Of a DNA stretch of 64,000 nt, positions 27,840 to 36,516 are shown piece after piece. The notes below the pieces were generated by a model that was not told the origin of the DNA, searched no databases, and saw only the letters and a program-made list of their open reading frames with translations. The position numbers were made by a program, and so were the translations under genes. Every line of letters starts with the position of its first letter. Positions within the stretch are counted from its first letter, which is position 1. Source of the stretch: Actinoplanes missouriensis 431 (lineage in GTDB: Bacteria; Actinomycetota; Actinomycetes; Mycobacteriales; Micromonosporaceae); assembly GCF_000284295.1 (NCBI RefSeq), contig NC_017093.1, positions 3,906,001 to 3,970,000 on the forward strand, in the 5' to 3' direction.

Positions 27840-27990
27840 GCTCATCGCCCTGGCAGCACGGGCAGGGCGGGCAGAAACAGGCAGGGCAGGAACGGGCACG
27901 GCGGGCGGGAACGGGCACGGCGGGCAAGAACAGGTAAGGCGGGCGCGCGTCGCCCGGGCAGGAACGGGCGGAAGCGGGCGGGATGCTGCC
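27840..27990. repeat. Imperfect short repeats, G+C-rich
   Basis: Variants of GGGCAGGAACGGGCACGGC recur about every 17-19 bp. The copies are degenerate and no exact period holds throughout. Confidence 0.6.
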
Positions 27991-28110
27991 CGGTGGAGTG
28001 ACTAGCGGGCCGGGGACGGTCCGGGCGGGCGGGGCCATGGACGGCCTGCGACACGCGGGCCGTGGGCGGCCTACGTTGGGGACGCTCGCGGAAAGGGTAA
28101 GACGGAACCT

Positions 28111-29754
28111 ATGCCCGATGCGCCGACGATCCTTGCCGGACGGTACCGGCTGGGCGAACTGCTGGGTCGTGGCGGTATGGGCGCGGTGCGCCTGGCCCGC
28201 GACGAGACGCTGGAACGCGATGTCGCGATCAAGGAGATCGACCAGCCGCCCGGTGAGGAGGGTGGCGCCGCGGCGCGGCGGACCCTGCGGGAGGCGCGCG
28301 CGGCGGCCCGGCTCAGCCATCCGGCGGTGGTTCAGGTGTACGACGTTCTGCAGCTGGACGGGCGCACCTGGATCGTCATGGAGTACGTGCCGTCCCGCTC
28401 GCTGAAGCAGGTGATCAGCGAGGACGGTCCGGTGGATCCGGGACGTGCCGCGCGGATCGGGCTGGAGCTGCTCGGGGCGCTGCGGGCCGCGCACCGCAAC
28501 GGCGTGGAGCACCGGGACGTGAAGCCGGCGAACGTGCTGCTCGCCGACGACGGGCGGGTGATGCTGACCGACTTCGGCATCGCTGCCATGGACGACGACT
28601 CGGTGATCAGCCGGTCCGACGTGGTGGTGGGCTCGCCGCACTTCATGGCGCCGGAACGCGCCCGGCTCGGTGTCAGCGGGCCGGAGGCGGACCTGTGGTC
28701 GCTGGGCGCGACGCTGTACGCGGCGGTGGAGGGCCACTCGCCGTACGAGCGGTCGTCGACGATGGCCACGCTGACCGCTCTCGCCACCGAGGAGCCGGAG
28801 CCGCCCGCGCATGCCGGGCCGCTGCGGCCGGTGCTCGACGGGCTGCTCCGCAAGGATCCGAAGCAGCGGATCGGGATCGAGGAGGCCGAGCGCCTGATCC
28901 GGGCGAGTGTCGAGGAGACGGGAGCTCTACCCGTACCCACGGAGGAGGAAGCGCGACCGGCGACGGCCTCGCGCATACCCGCTCAGCGCACCGCGCCTCT
29001 GCCCGGTGAGGTGCCGGATGACGTGCGCCGGCGCAATCCGCGGTTGCTGGCGGCGCTCGCCGCTGTGGTGCTGGTGGCGCTGGCCGGGCTGGCGTTCGTG
29101 CTGACCCGGCCGGACGCGGAGAACACGGCGCAGCGGGATCCGCAGCCGAGCACGACGACCACGACCACGACGGGTGCGCAGGGCGCGAACCCGCCGGCCG
29201 CGACAGGTGGCGCCACGACCACCGCGGTGCCGTCGGCGAGCAGCGCGCCGGCGTCCGCCTCCCCGTCACCGTCGGCGGCGTCCTCGGCGAGCAGCAGCGC
29301 GGCGGGTGGGCGTCCGCAGCTTCCCGCGGGGTGGAAGAACTACACGGATGCGACGGGTTTCTCCGTGTACGTGCCGGAGGGCTGGAAGAAGTCGGAACGC
29401 GGGACGATGGTGTACTTCCGCGGGGACGGCCGGGTTCTCGGCATCGACCAGACCGACGAGCCGAAGTCGAACCCGGTGAAGGATTGGGAGAACCAGTCGC
29501 AGTACCGGGTGTCGCGCGGCGACTTCCCGAACTACGACGAGATCAAGATCGACCCGGTGAAGTACTTCCGCAAGGCGGCGGACTGGGAGTTCACGTTCAC
29601 CCGGAGCGGCACGCGGGTGCACGTCAACAACCGGGGTGCGGTCGTGGCGGACGACAAGGCGTATGGCTTCTACTGGGAGACCAAGGACTCGGAGTGGAAC
29701 GCGGCCCGCAAGGACCTGCAGCTGGTCTTCGACAGCTTCGTCCCGGCGAAGTGA
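28111..29754 (+). CDS. Membrane-anchored serine/threonine protein kinase
   Basis: This 547-residue Hanks-type kinase has a cytoplasmic kinase domain (12-265) with the Gly loop GRGGMGAV (19-26), Lys41, catalytic HRDVKPAN (Asp136), DFG (154-156) and MAPE. A juxtamembrane linker (270-310), one membrane helix (about 311-332) and a Thr/Ser/Ala-rich stalk (340-405) lead to an extracellular domain (about 410-547) without PASTA repeats. That domain (PAGWKNYTDATGFSVYVPEGW...) resembles the small extracytoplasmic beta-rich domains found on other actinobacterial kinases, but I cannot name a ligand. ATG 28111 agrees with the domain boundary. It is monocistronic; no phosphatase or substrate gene is adjacent. 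Confidence 0.93.
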   Translation: MPDAPTILAGRYRLGELLGRGGMGAVRLARDETLERDVAIKEIDQPPGEEGGAAARRTLREARAAARLSHPAVVQVYDVLQLDGRTWIVMEYVPSRSLKQVISEDGPVDPGRAARIGLELLGALRAAHRNGVEHRDVKPANVLLADDGRVMLTDFGIAAMDDDSVISRSDVVVGSPHFMAPERARLGVSGPEADLWSLGATLYAAVEGHSPYERSSTMATLTALATEEPEPPAHAGPLRPVLDGLLRKDPKQRIGIEEAERLIRASVEETGALPVPTEEEARPATASRIPAQRTAPLPGEVPDDVRRRNPRLLAALAAVVLVALAGLAFVLTRPDAENTAQRDPQPSTTTTTTTGAQGANPPAATGGATTTAVPSASSAPASASPSPSAASSASSSAAGGRPQLPAGWKNYTDATGFSVYVPEGWKKSERGTMVYFRGDGRVLGIDQTDEPKSNPVKDWENQSQYRVSRGDFPNYDEIKIDPVKYFRKAADWEFTFTRSGTRVHVNNRGAVVADDKAYGFYWETKDSEWNAARKDLQLVFDSFVPAK

Positions 29755-29755
29755 G

Positions 29756-30022
29756 TCAACGGCCGAGCAGACCGGTGGTGTTTATCGAAAGCGGGAAGGC
29801 TGATCCGAGCTCAGGGTCTCGCCGGATTCCGCGGTCGCATGCGGGTGGTAGCGGCCGCCGGTCAATCGGAAGAGATCCGACCCGACGATGCTGTCTGCCC
29901 CAGGCGGATGGGCCGACCCACAACGCGCCCTCGATGAGGTCGACCCGGCTGACCGTTTCGCCGAGCGCCAGGTACTCCTCCGCAGTCCAGAGCATCGGAT
30001 GATCCAGCGGGGAGAACGACAT
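29756..30022 (-). pseudogene. Decayed Uma2-family gene
   Basis: The first 40 codons (from ATG 30022) match the start of the intact Uma2 gene next door: LDHPMLWTAEEYLALGETVSRVDLIEGALWVGPSA against LDHPGPWTEEDYFALGETNSRIELVDGSLWVTPSA, with about two thirds identity. After that the central catalytic region is missing. A second frame (codons ending near 29782) then matches the neighbour's C-terminal part (DLFRLTGGRYHPHATAESGETL against LFRLDGDKYLEDAVATSGTSL). A return to the first frame matches the final residues. The gene has therefore lost an internal segment of roughly 100 codons and gained frameshifts. It is a tandem duplicate, 3 bp from the intact copy. Confidence 0.75.
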
Positions 30023-30025
30023 CGC

Positions 30026-30592
30026 TCAGAGGTCCAGAAGGTTGTCGACATCGATCGTCGCCGGAAACGGCTCGGTAAGGATCAGGCTCGTTCCACTGGT
30101 CGCTACCGCGTCCTCGAGGTACTTGTCACCGTCCAGACGGAACAGCCTCAGGGTGAGCGACTCGTAGTCGGCCATGTCGGGTTCGATCAGCAGGTACCAC
30201 TCGATCTTCGCGGCAGCGTAGAGCTCCTTCTTCAACAGCCGGTCCGTCGCTGCGTTGCCCGGTGAGGTGATCTCGCTGACCAGCAGGACATCGGAGGCCT
30301 CGGCGACCGTGATGACCCGGGGGCCTCGGGTGACGATGAGGTCGGGGCGGAGGATGCGACCCGGTGCCAGGCGGACGTCGAGGTCCTGTCGCACCCGAAG
30401 GCCGGCGGGTCGTGCCGTGGGTCGGAGTGCCTCGCGGAGTTGACCGCTGATGTCCTGGTGCGGTCCGTTGGCTGAGGGGGTCACCCAGAGGCTCCCATCG
30501 ACGAGCTCGATCCGGCTGTTGGTCTCGCCGAGCGCGAAGTAATCCTCCTCGGTCCACGGCCCGGGGTGATCCAGCAGCGTTTCCTCGCTCAT
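30026..30592 (-). CDS. Uma2-family (DUF820) restriction-endonuclease-fold protein
   Basis: This 188-residue protein has a PD-(D/E)XK nuclease fold. Candidate catalytic residues are Asp and Glu in RILRPDLIVTRGP (about 89-101) and LLVSEITSPGNAATDRLLKKELYAAAKIEWYLLIEP (about 113-148, E-x-x-x...K). The family is abundant in cyanobacteria and actinomycetes, usually in many copies, and its role is not established. The start at ATG 30592 (MSEETLLDHPGPW) is chosen by alignment with the decayed copy; in-frame upstream starts at 30616 and 30622 also exist. No methylase, toxin or antitoxin gene lies next to it. Confidence 0.85.
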   Translation of the reverse strand: MSEETLLDHPGPWTEEDYFALGETNSRIELVDGSLWVTPSANGPHQDISGQLREALRPTARPAGLRVRQDLDVRLAPGRILRPDLIVTRGPRVITVAEASDVLLVSEITSPGNAATDRLLKKELYAAAKIEWYLLIEPDMADYESLTLRLFRLDGDKYLEDAVATSGTSLILTEPFPATIDVDNLLDL

Positions 30593-30649
30593 AGGCAGAG
30601 TGTCGCATGCGCTCATGCCCACGACCGTCTCACGACTAGATGGCGTGGG

Positions 30650-31966
30650 TCAACGGGGGATTCCCGGGGTTGCCGCTCGGGCGGCGCGTGCGAGCTGGGC
30701 GGACACCTCCTCGTGGCCGTCCGCCACCAGGCCCACTGTCACCCTCAGGTGGGGCTCGGCGGCCGGGCCGACCGCGAACGCCGTGCCCGCCGCCGCGCCG
30801 ATGCCCGCGGTCGCGAGGCTCAGCAGCGCGGCCTGTTCGTCCTGGACCGGCAGCCAGACGTTCAGGCCCTCGCCGGGCGGCAGCGTGATGCCGTGGGCGG
30901 CCAGGCCGGAGGTGATCAGGTGGCGCCGGCGGGCGTACTCGTCGCGGGCGGCCCGGACCGCCCGGACCGAGGCCGGGTCGGTGAGCAGGGAGAGCAGCAG
31001 GTGTTGCAGCAGGCGGCTGGTCCAGCCCTGGCCGAGCAGCCGGCGTTCCAGGATCGGGTCGAGGACGGTTGCCGGGCCGCTGACGGCCGCGAGCCGCAGG
31101 TCCGGGCCGTGTGACTTGGAGAAGCTGCGGACGTGGACGACCTGGCGGGGCAGGTGCGCGCCGAGCGAGCGGAGCGGTCCGGCGGACAGGTCGCCCGCGG
31201 AGTCGTCCTCCACGACGTACACCTGGGGGTGGCCGGAGAGGACCGCCGCGAGTGCGTGGGCCCGCGAGGGTGACCACGACGCGCCGGTGGGGTTGAGGGC
31301 GCGTGGTTGCAGGAAGACGGCGGCCGGGCGGCGGGCGAGGGCCGCGCCGAGTTGGTCCGGGAGCATGCCGCTGGCGTCCGTGCCGACGCCGATCACGGAG
31401 ACGCCGAGGACTTCGAGCAGGTCCAGCAGGGGCGGGAAGCAGGGGTTCTCCACCACCGCGAGGTCACCGAGGCGCAGCAGGGCGGAGGCGACCTGGTCGA
31501 CGGCGTCCATCGCGCCGTCGAAGACCGCAAGACGATCGATCGGGTACGGCCACCGCTCCCGCAGAAGCGTGCCCAGCTCCGGCAGCACCGGCTCGTCGAG
31601 ATAGCTGGTCGGCGCGGGGGAGAGCCCGTGCAGGGCGGGGATCGGCGGCAGCAGCGCCGGATCGGGCACCCCGGTGGAGAGGTCGAGGCCGAACCCGGAC
31701 GTGCCGCGCAGCGCCGCGCGGTAGCGGCCGGGACCGCCGGTGCCGGCCGTGGCGACGACCGTGCCGCGCCTGCCGTCCGTCCGGATGGTGCCGGAGCGGC
31801 GCAGCAGCTGCCAGGCTGCGTTGACCGTGCTGGGGGAGAGGTGCAGCTCGGCGGCGACCCGGCGGACCGGGGGGAGTTTGACGCCGGGGGCGAGGGCGCC
31901 GTCGCCGACGGCTCGGCTTACCGCTTCCGCGAGGCCGCGGGCGCTGGGATCGAGCAGGCGTTCCAT
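30650..31966 (-). CDS. MocR/GabR-type regulator (GntR HTH fused to aminotransferase fold)
   Basis: The protein of about 438 residues has an N-terminal GntR winged helix (about 10-65; KLPPVRRVAAELHLSPSTVNAAWQLLRRSG) and a C-terminal class I aminotransferase-like domain (95-438) with PLP-site features: RALNPTGASWSP, VVEDDSAGD and the Lys in VRSFSKSHGPDLRL. Such regulators sense PLP with an amino acid or aldehyde such as GABA and control the divergent catabolic genes. In-frame starts reach GTG 32026, only 14 bp from mmsA, but a -10-like AGATTAT abuts that GTG; domain layout and room for a promoter favour the ATG at 31966. Divergence from mmsA and the following polyamine genes makes these its likely targets. 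Confidence 0.87.
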   Translation of the reverse strand: MERLLDPSARGLAEAVSRAVGDGALAPGVKLPPVRRVAAELHLSPSTVNAAWQLLRRSGTIRTDGRRGTVVATAGTGGPGRYRAALRGTSGFGLDLSTGVPDPALLPPIPALHGLSPAPTSYLDEPVLPELGTLLRERWPYPIDRLAVFDGAMDAVDQVASALLRLGDLAVVENPCFPPLLDLLEVLGVSVIGVGTDASGMLPDQLGAALARRPAAVFLQPRALNPTGASWSPSRAHALAAVLSGHPQVYVVEDDSAGDLSAGPLRSLGAHLPRQVVHVRSFSKSHGPDLRLAAVSGPATVLDPILERRLLGQGWTSRLLQHLLLSLLTDPASVRAVRAARDEYARRRHLITSGLAAHGITLPPGEGLNVWLPVQDEQAALLSLATAGIGAAAGTAFAVGPAAEPHLRVTVGLVADGHEEVSAQLARAARAATPGIPR

Positions 31967-32004
31967 CACCGCGTTGAGCACTTTGTGACAGTACATTTCA
32001 AGCA

Positions 32005-32031
32005 TTGTTCGGTCCAGGGTCGTCACATAAT
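32005..32031 (+). promoter_or_regulatory. Probable mmsA promoter in the divergent MocR/mmsA spacer
   Basis: CATAAT (32026-32031) is a strong -10 element and TTGTTC (32005-32010) a weak -35 at a short 15-bp spacing. Transcription would start at about 32038-32041, at or next to the mmsA ATG, which has no Shine-Dalgarno, so the message is probably leaderless. TGTGAC (31984-31989) and GTCACA (32023-32028) form an inverted pair that could be part of a regulator site. Confidence 0.45.
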
Positions 32032-32040
32032 CTCTGGCCC

Positions 32041-33531
32041 ATGAGTCACATTGCGCACTGGGTCAGCGGTTCGGAAACGCCGGGGACGTCCGGCCGGGTG
32101 GGACCGGTCTTCAACCCGGCCACGGGCGAGCAGATCGCCACGGTCGACCTCGCCTCGAAGGCGGAGGTCGACGCGGTCGTCGCGGTGGCCGCCGCGGCCG
32201 CGAAACAGTGGCGGGCGGCGTCGCTGTCGAAGCGCTCGGCCGTCCTCTTCAAGTTCCGCGAGCTGCTCGCGGCGCACTCCGGCGAGCTGGCGAGGATCGT
32301 CACCACCGAGCACGGCAAGGTGCTCGCCGACGCGGCCGGGGAGATCGCCCGCGGCCTGGAGAACGTCGAGTTCGCCACCGGCATCCCGAACCTGATGAAG
32401 GGCAGCTTCTCGGAGCAGGCCGCGACCGGCGTGGACGTGTACTCGATCCGCCAGCCGCTCGGTGTGGTCGCCGGCATCACCCCGTTCAACTTCCCGGCGA
32501 TGGTGCCGCTCTGGATGTGCGCCACCGCGATCGCCGCGGGCAACGCGTTCGTGCTCAAGCCGAGCGAGAAGGACCCGTCGGCGTCGCTCTTCCTGGCCCG
32601 GCTCTGGAAGGAGGCCGGCCTGCCGGACGGCGTCTTCAACGTGGTGCACGGCGACAAGGAGGCGGTCGACGCGATCCTGCTGAACCCGGAGATCGCCGCG
32701 GTCAGTTTCGTCGGCTCCACCCCGATCGCGAAGTACATCTACGAGACCGGCACCGCACAGGGCAAGCGGGTGCAGGCCCTCGGCGGCGCGAAGAACCACA
32801 TGATCGTGCTGCCGGACGCCGAGCTGGACGCGGCGGCGGACGCGGCGATCAGCGCGGGATACGGCGCCGCCGGTGAGCGGTGCATGGCGATCTCGGTGGT
32901 GGTGGCCGTGGGGGACATCGCGGATCCGCTGGTGGACGCCATCGCGGCCCGTATCCCGAAGATCAAGATCGGCGACGGGGCGGACCCGGCGTCGGAGATG
33001 GGTCCGCTGATCAGCGCGCAGCACCGGGACAAGGTCGCGGGTTACGTGGCGGCAGGCGCATCCGAAGGTGCCACGGTCGTCGCGGACGGCCGCGAAACCA
33101 CCGACATTTCGGACAAGGGCTTCTTCCTCGGCGCCACCCTGCTCGACAACGTCACCCCGGAGATGACCGTCTACACCGACGAGATCTTCGGCCCGGTGCT
33201 CAGCGTGGTCCGCGTCGGCACCTACGCCGAGGCCGTCCAGCTGGTCAACGACAACGAGTACGGCAACGGCACCGCGATCTTCACGCGGGACGGCGGCGCG
33301 GCCCGGCAGTTCCAGTTCGACGTCAACGCCGGCATGGTCGGCGTGAACGTCCCGATCCCGGTGCCGGTCGCCTACTACTCGTTCGGCGGCTGGAAGGCGT
33401 CGCTCTTCGGCGACACCCACATGTACGGCCCGGACGGCATCCACTTCTTCACCCGCAGCAAGGTCGTCACGTCGCGCTGGCCCGACCCGGGGACTTCGTC
33501 GATCGACCTCGGCTTCCCGCAGACTCGATAA
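32041..33531 (+). CDS. mmsA: Methylmalonate/malonate-semialdehyde dehydrogenase (CoA-acylating)
   Basis: This 496-residue aldehyde dehydrogenase of the MmsA/IolA branch oxidises malonate semialdehyde to acetyl-CoA (or methylmalonate semialdehyde to propionyl-CoA) with NAD+ and CoA. Diagnostic features are the cofactor segment GVVAGITPFNFPAMVPLWM (about 141-159), FVGSTP (about 224), the nucleophile Cys in GAAGERCMAIS (about 282-288), and the C-terminal PVPVAYYSFGGWKASLFGD. No Shine-Dalgarno is seen before ATG 32041, and a -10 element lies just upstream. The next gene, a class III aminotransferase 10 bp away, suggests that in this operon it consumes malonate semialdehyde made from beta-alanine, a product of spermidine breakdown. 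Confidence 0.92.
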   Translation: MSHIAHWVSGSETPGTSGRVGPVFNPATGEQIATVDLASKAEVDAVVAVAAAAAKQWRAASLSKRSAVLFKFRELLAAHSGELARIVTTEHGKVLADAAGEIARGLENVEFATGIPNLMKGSFSEQAATGVDVYSIRQPLGVVAGITPFNFPAMVPLWMCATAIAAGNAFVLKPSEKDPSASLFLARLWKEAGLPDGVFNVVHGDKEAVDAILLNPEIAAVSFVGSTPIAKYIYETGTAQGKRVQALGGAKNHMIVLPDAELDAAADAAISAGYGAAGERCMAISVVVAVGDIADPLVDAIAARIPKIKIGDGADPASEMGPLISAQHRDKVAGYVAAGASEGATVVADGRETTDISDKGFFLGATLLDNVTPEMTVYTDEIFGPVLSVVRVGTYAEAVQLVNDNEYGNGTAIFTRDGGAARQFQFDVNAGMVGVNVPIPVPVAYYSFGGWKASLFGDTHMYGPDGIHFFTRSKVVTSRWPDPGTSSIDLGFPQTR

Positions 33532-33541
33532 GGATCAGCAC

Positions 33542-34879
33542 GTGACCAACGAGGCTCAGGTACGCGCGGACGACCGCGCCCACGTCTTCCACTCCTGGTC
33601 CGCTCAGGGCCTGATCGACCCGCTGCCGATCGAGAAGGCGCTGGGCAGCCACTTCTGGGACTACACCGGCAAGAAGTATCTGGACTTCTCGTCGCAGCTC
33701 GTCAACATCAACATCGGGCACCAGCACCCGCGGCTGGTCGCGGCCATCCAGGAGCAGGCCGCGAAGCTCTGCACGATCCAGCCGGCCTTCGCCAACGACA
33801 AGCGCGGCGAGGCGGCCCGGATGATCGCCGAGGTCGCGCCGGACGGCCTGAACAAGGTCTTCTTCACCAACGGCGGCGCCGAGGCCAACGAGAACGCGAT
33901 CCGGATGGCCCGGCTGCACACCGGCCGCCACAAGGTGCTCTCCACCTACCGCAGCTATCATGGCTCGACCGCGACCGCGATCACCGCGACCGGCGACCCG
34001 CGGCGCTGGCCGAACGAGCCGGTCGCGATCGGGGTCGTGCACTTCTGGGGACCGTACCCGTACCGGTCGCCGTTCTTCTCCGCGAACGAGCAGCAGGAGT
34101 CCGAGCGCGCCCTGCAGCACCTGCGCGACACGATCGTCTTCGAGGGCCCGGGCACGATCGCCGCGATCCTGATCGAGACGGTGGTCGGGACGAACGGCAT
34201 CCTGGTCCCGCCGCCCGGCTACCTGGCCGGCGTCCGGGCGATCTGCGACGAGTTCGGCATCGTCTTCATCGCCGACGAGGTGATGGCGGGCTTCGGCCGG
34301 TGCGGCGAGTGGTTCGCGATCGACAGGTGGGGCGTCACGCCGGACCTGATCACGTTCGCCAAGGGCGTGAACTCCGGGTACCTGCCGCTCGGTGGCGTGA
34401 TCATCTCGGACGCGATCGCCGAGACGTTCCGGGAGCGGCCGTTCCCCGGTGGCCTGACCTACTCCGGTCACCCCCTCGCGGCGGCGTCCGCGGTGGCGAG
34501 CATGCAGATCTTCAAGGAGGAGGGGGTCATCGAGCACGCCCGGATGCTGGGCGAGGACGTGATCGGCCCGGCTCTCTCCGAGATCGCCGCGAAGCACCCG
34601 AGCGTGGGCGAGGTTCGCGGACTGGGCGTGTTCTGGGCGGTCGAGCTCGTCAAGAATGAGGACAAGACGCCACTTGTCCCGTTCAATGCGGCCGGAAAAG
34701 ACGCGGCGCCCATGAACGCGGTCGCCGCCGCCTGCAAGGAACGCGGCCTCTGGCCCTTCGTCCACTTCAACCGGATCCACGTCGTGCCCCCGTGCACGAC
34801 CAGCGTGGACGAGGTTCGGGAGGGCCTCGCGATCCTGGATGAGGCGCTGACCGCGGCGGATGGTTACACCACCGGGTGA
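33542..34879 (+). CDS. Class III omega-aminotransferase (beta-alanine:pyruvate type)
   Basis: This 445-residue PLP enzyme of the omega-amino-acid aminotransferase group has TNGGAEANENAIRMAR (about 109-124), the DEVMAGFGR motif (about 241-249) and PLP-lysine in TFAKGVNSGYLPLGG (about 272-286). Position next to mmsA suggests that it converts beta-alanine (or taurine/GABA-like omega-amines) and pyruvate to malonate semialdehyde and alanine. The start is GTG 33542, with AAGGA spanning the mmsA stop. It is one of three class III aminotransferases in the window; exact substrate cannot be read from sequence. A short hairpin (34880-34908) follows. Confidence 0.85.
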   Translation: MTNEAQVRADDRAHVFHSWSAQGLIDPLPIEKALGSHFWDYTGKKYLDFSSQLVNINIGHQHPRLVAAIQEQAAKLCTIQPAFANDKRGEAARMIAEVAPDGLNKVFFTNGGAEANENAIRMARLHTGRHKVLSTYRSYHGSTATAITATGDPRRWPNEPVAIGVVHFWGPYPYRSPFFSANEQQESERALQHLRDTIVFEGPGTIAAILIETVVGTNGILVPPPGYLAGVRAICDEFGIVFIADEVMAGFGRCGEWFAIDRWGVTPDLITFAKGVNSGYLPLGGVIISDAIAETFRERPFPGGLTYSGHPLAAASAVASMQIFKEEGVIEHARMLGEDVIGPALSEIAAKHPSVGEVRGLGVFWAVELVKNEDKTPLVPFNAAGKDAAPMNAVAAACKERGLWPFVHFNRIHVVPPCTTSVDEVREGLAILDEALTAADGYTTG

Positions 34880-34908
34880 ACCCCGGATTACGTCGTCTGA
34901 ACCGGGGT
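34880..34908 (+). terminator. Weak hairpin after the omega-aminotransferase gene
   Basis: ACCCCGG (34880-34886) can pair with CCGGGGT (34902-34908). The 7-bp stem lies immediately after the stop codon and may reduce read-through into the next gene. Confidence 0.35.
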
Positions 34909-35041
34909 CAAAGTTCTGATTCCGTTTCAGGCTTGGAAATTACTTCGGATTCCCTTGCCCCTCAATGCACCGGTGTGGAATGGTCTCGCCAGTCGGAGGT
35001 GAGATCCCCGGCACACCATGAACCGGAAGGCTCCATCTTTC

Positions 35042-36469
35042 GTGAGTACCGTGCTGCGCAACTTCGTCGGCGGGTCCTACAGCGACACCGCCGACGGGAT
35101 CACCACGCCGGTCATCGACCCCAGCACCGGGGAAGCCTACGCGCAGGCGCCGGTCTCCTCGCCACGGGACGTCGAGCGGGCGGTGGCCTCGGCCGCCGAG
35201 GGTTTCGAGGTGTGGCGGGACAGCACCCCCGCCGAGCGGCAGCGGGCGCTGCTGCGGATCGCGGACGCGGTCGAGGCGCGGGCCGAGGAGATCATCGCGG
35301 CCGAGTGCCGTAACACCGGCAAGCCGGTCGCGGCGACCCGCCAGGAGGAGATGGCGCCGATCCTGGACGAGCTGCGCTTCTTCGCCGGCGCGGCGCGCAT
35401 CCTGGAGGGCAAGTCGGCGGGGGAGTACCTGCGCGACCACACCTCGTTCGTGCGGCGTGAGCCGATCGGCGTGGTCGCGCAGATCGCCCCCTGGAACTAT
35501 CCGATGGTGATGGCCGTCTGGAAGTTCGCCCCGGCGATCGCGGCCGGCAACGCGGTGGTGCTCAAGCCGTCGGACACCACGCCGGTGAGCACGCTGCTGC
35601 TCGCCGAGATCGCCGCCGAGTTCCTGCCGCCGGGCGTGCTCAACGTGGTCTGCGGCGACCGGGACACCGGCCGCGCGCTGGTCGCGCACCCGACCCCGCA
35701 GCTGGTGTCGATCACCGGTTCCACCCGGGCCGGCATGGAGGTCGCCGCGTCGGCCGCGCCCGACCTGAAGAAGGTGCACCTGGAGCTCGGCGGCAAGGCG
35801 CCGGTCGTGGTCTTCGACGATGTCGACATCGAGGCCACCGCGGCCGCGATCGCCGGTGCCGGCTTCTTCAACGCCGGGCAGGACTGCACGGCGGCCACCC
35901 GGGTGCTGGTGCACGAGCGGATCGCCGCCGACTTCACCGCCGCCCTCGCGGCCGCGGCGAGGGCCACGAAGGCCGGTCCGCCGTCGGACACCGAGGCGTA
36001 CTTCGGCCCGGTCAACAACGCGAACCAGCTGGACCGGGTCACCGGTTTCCTGGGCCGCACCCCGGATCACGCGGACGTGGTGGCCGGCGGCAACCGGATC
36101 GGTGACCGTGGGTACTTCCTCGAGCCGACCGTCGTGACCGGACTGCGCCAGCAGGATGAGATGATCCAGGACGAGATCTTCGGGCCGGTCATCACGGTGC
36201 AGAGTTTCACGGACGAGCAGCAGGCGGTCCGCTGGGCCAACGACGTCCGGTTCGGTCTCAGCGCCAGTGTCTGGACCCAGAACCACGGCCGGGCGATGCG
36301 GGTCTCCCGCCGGCTCGACTTCGGCGCGGTGTGGATCAACACGCACCTGCCGTTCGTCTCCGAGATGCCGCACGGCGGCTACGGTCACTCCGGTTACGGC
36401 AAGGACCTTTCCCTGTACGGCTTCGAGGAGTACACCCGGATCAAGCACGTCATGAGTTTCAACGGCTGA
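35042..36469 (+). CDS. patD: Gamma-aminobutyraldehyde dehydrogenase
   Basis: This NAD-dependent aldehyde dehydrogenase of about 475 residues closely resembles E. coli PatD (YdcW), which oxidises 4-aminobutanal (from putrescine) to GABA. Features include VAQIAPWNYPMVMAVWKFAP, SITGSTRAG, ELGGKAPV with the catalytic Glu, Cys in GAGFFNAGQDCTAATR and the C-terminal HGGYGHSGYGKDLSLYGFEEYT found across this family. Two starts compete: ATG 35018 and GTG 35042. I chose GTG because GGAAGG precedes it and because the paralogue at 49053-50489 begins at the same alignment point (TVLxNFV). It leads the polyamine transport genes by 47 bp. Confidence 0.9.
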   Translation: MSTVLRNFVGGSYSDTADGITTPVIDPSTGEAYAQAPVSSPRDVERAVASAAEGFEVWRDSTPAERQRALLRIADAVEARAEEIIAAECRNTGKPVAATRQEEMAPILDELRFFAGAARILEGKSAGEYLRDHTSFVRREPIGVVAQIAPWNYPMVMAVWKFAPAIAAGNAVVLKPSDTTPVSTLLLAEIAAEFLPPGVLNVVCGDRDTGRALVAHPTPQLVSITGSTRAGMEVAASAAPDLKKVHLELGGKAPVVVFDDVDIEATAAAIAGAGFFNAGQDCTAATRVLVHERIAADFTAALAAAARATKAGPPSDTEAYFGPVNNANQLDRVTGFLGRTPDHADVVAGGNRIGDRGYFLEPTVVTGLRQQDEMIQDEIFGPVITVQSFTDEQQAVRWANDVRFGLSASVWTQNHGRAMRVSRRLDFGAVWINTHLPFVSEMPHGGYGHSGYGKDLSLYGFEEYTRIKHVMSFNG

Positions 36470-36516
36470 TCCGGTCACCACCGATTCGATAAAACCGCCC
36501 CGCCTTGAGGTGATAG

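Larger units (their letters stand above)
27323..28110. other. Gene-free spacer before the Ser/Thr kinase
   Basis: These 788 bp contain copy 2 of the 17-bp motif (27542-27558) and a G+C-rich low-complexity tract (about 27690-28000) with imperfect repeats of GGCGGGCAGGAACGGGCA type. Reading frames here are Arg/Ala/Gly-rich artefacts. The promoter of the kinase gene must be at the right end but is not recognisable. Confidence 0.7.
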
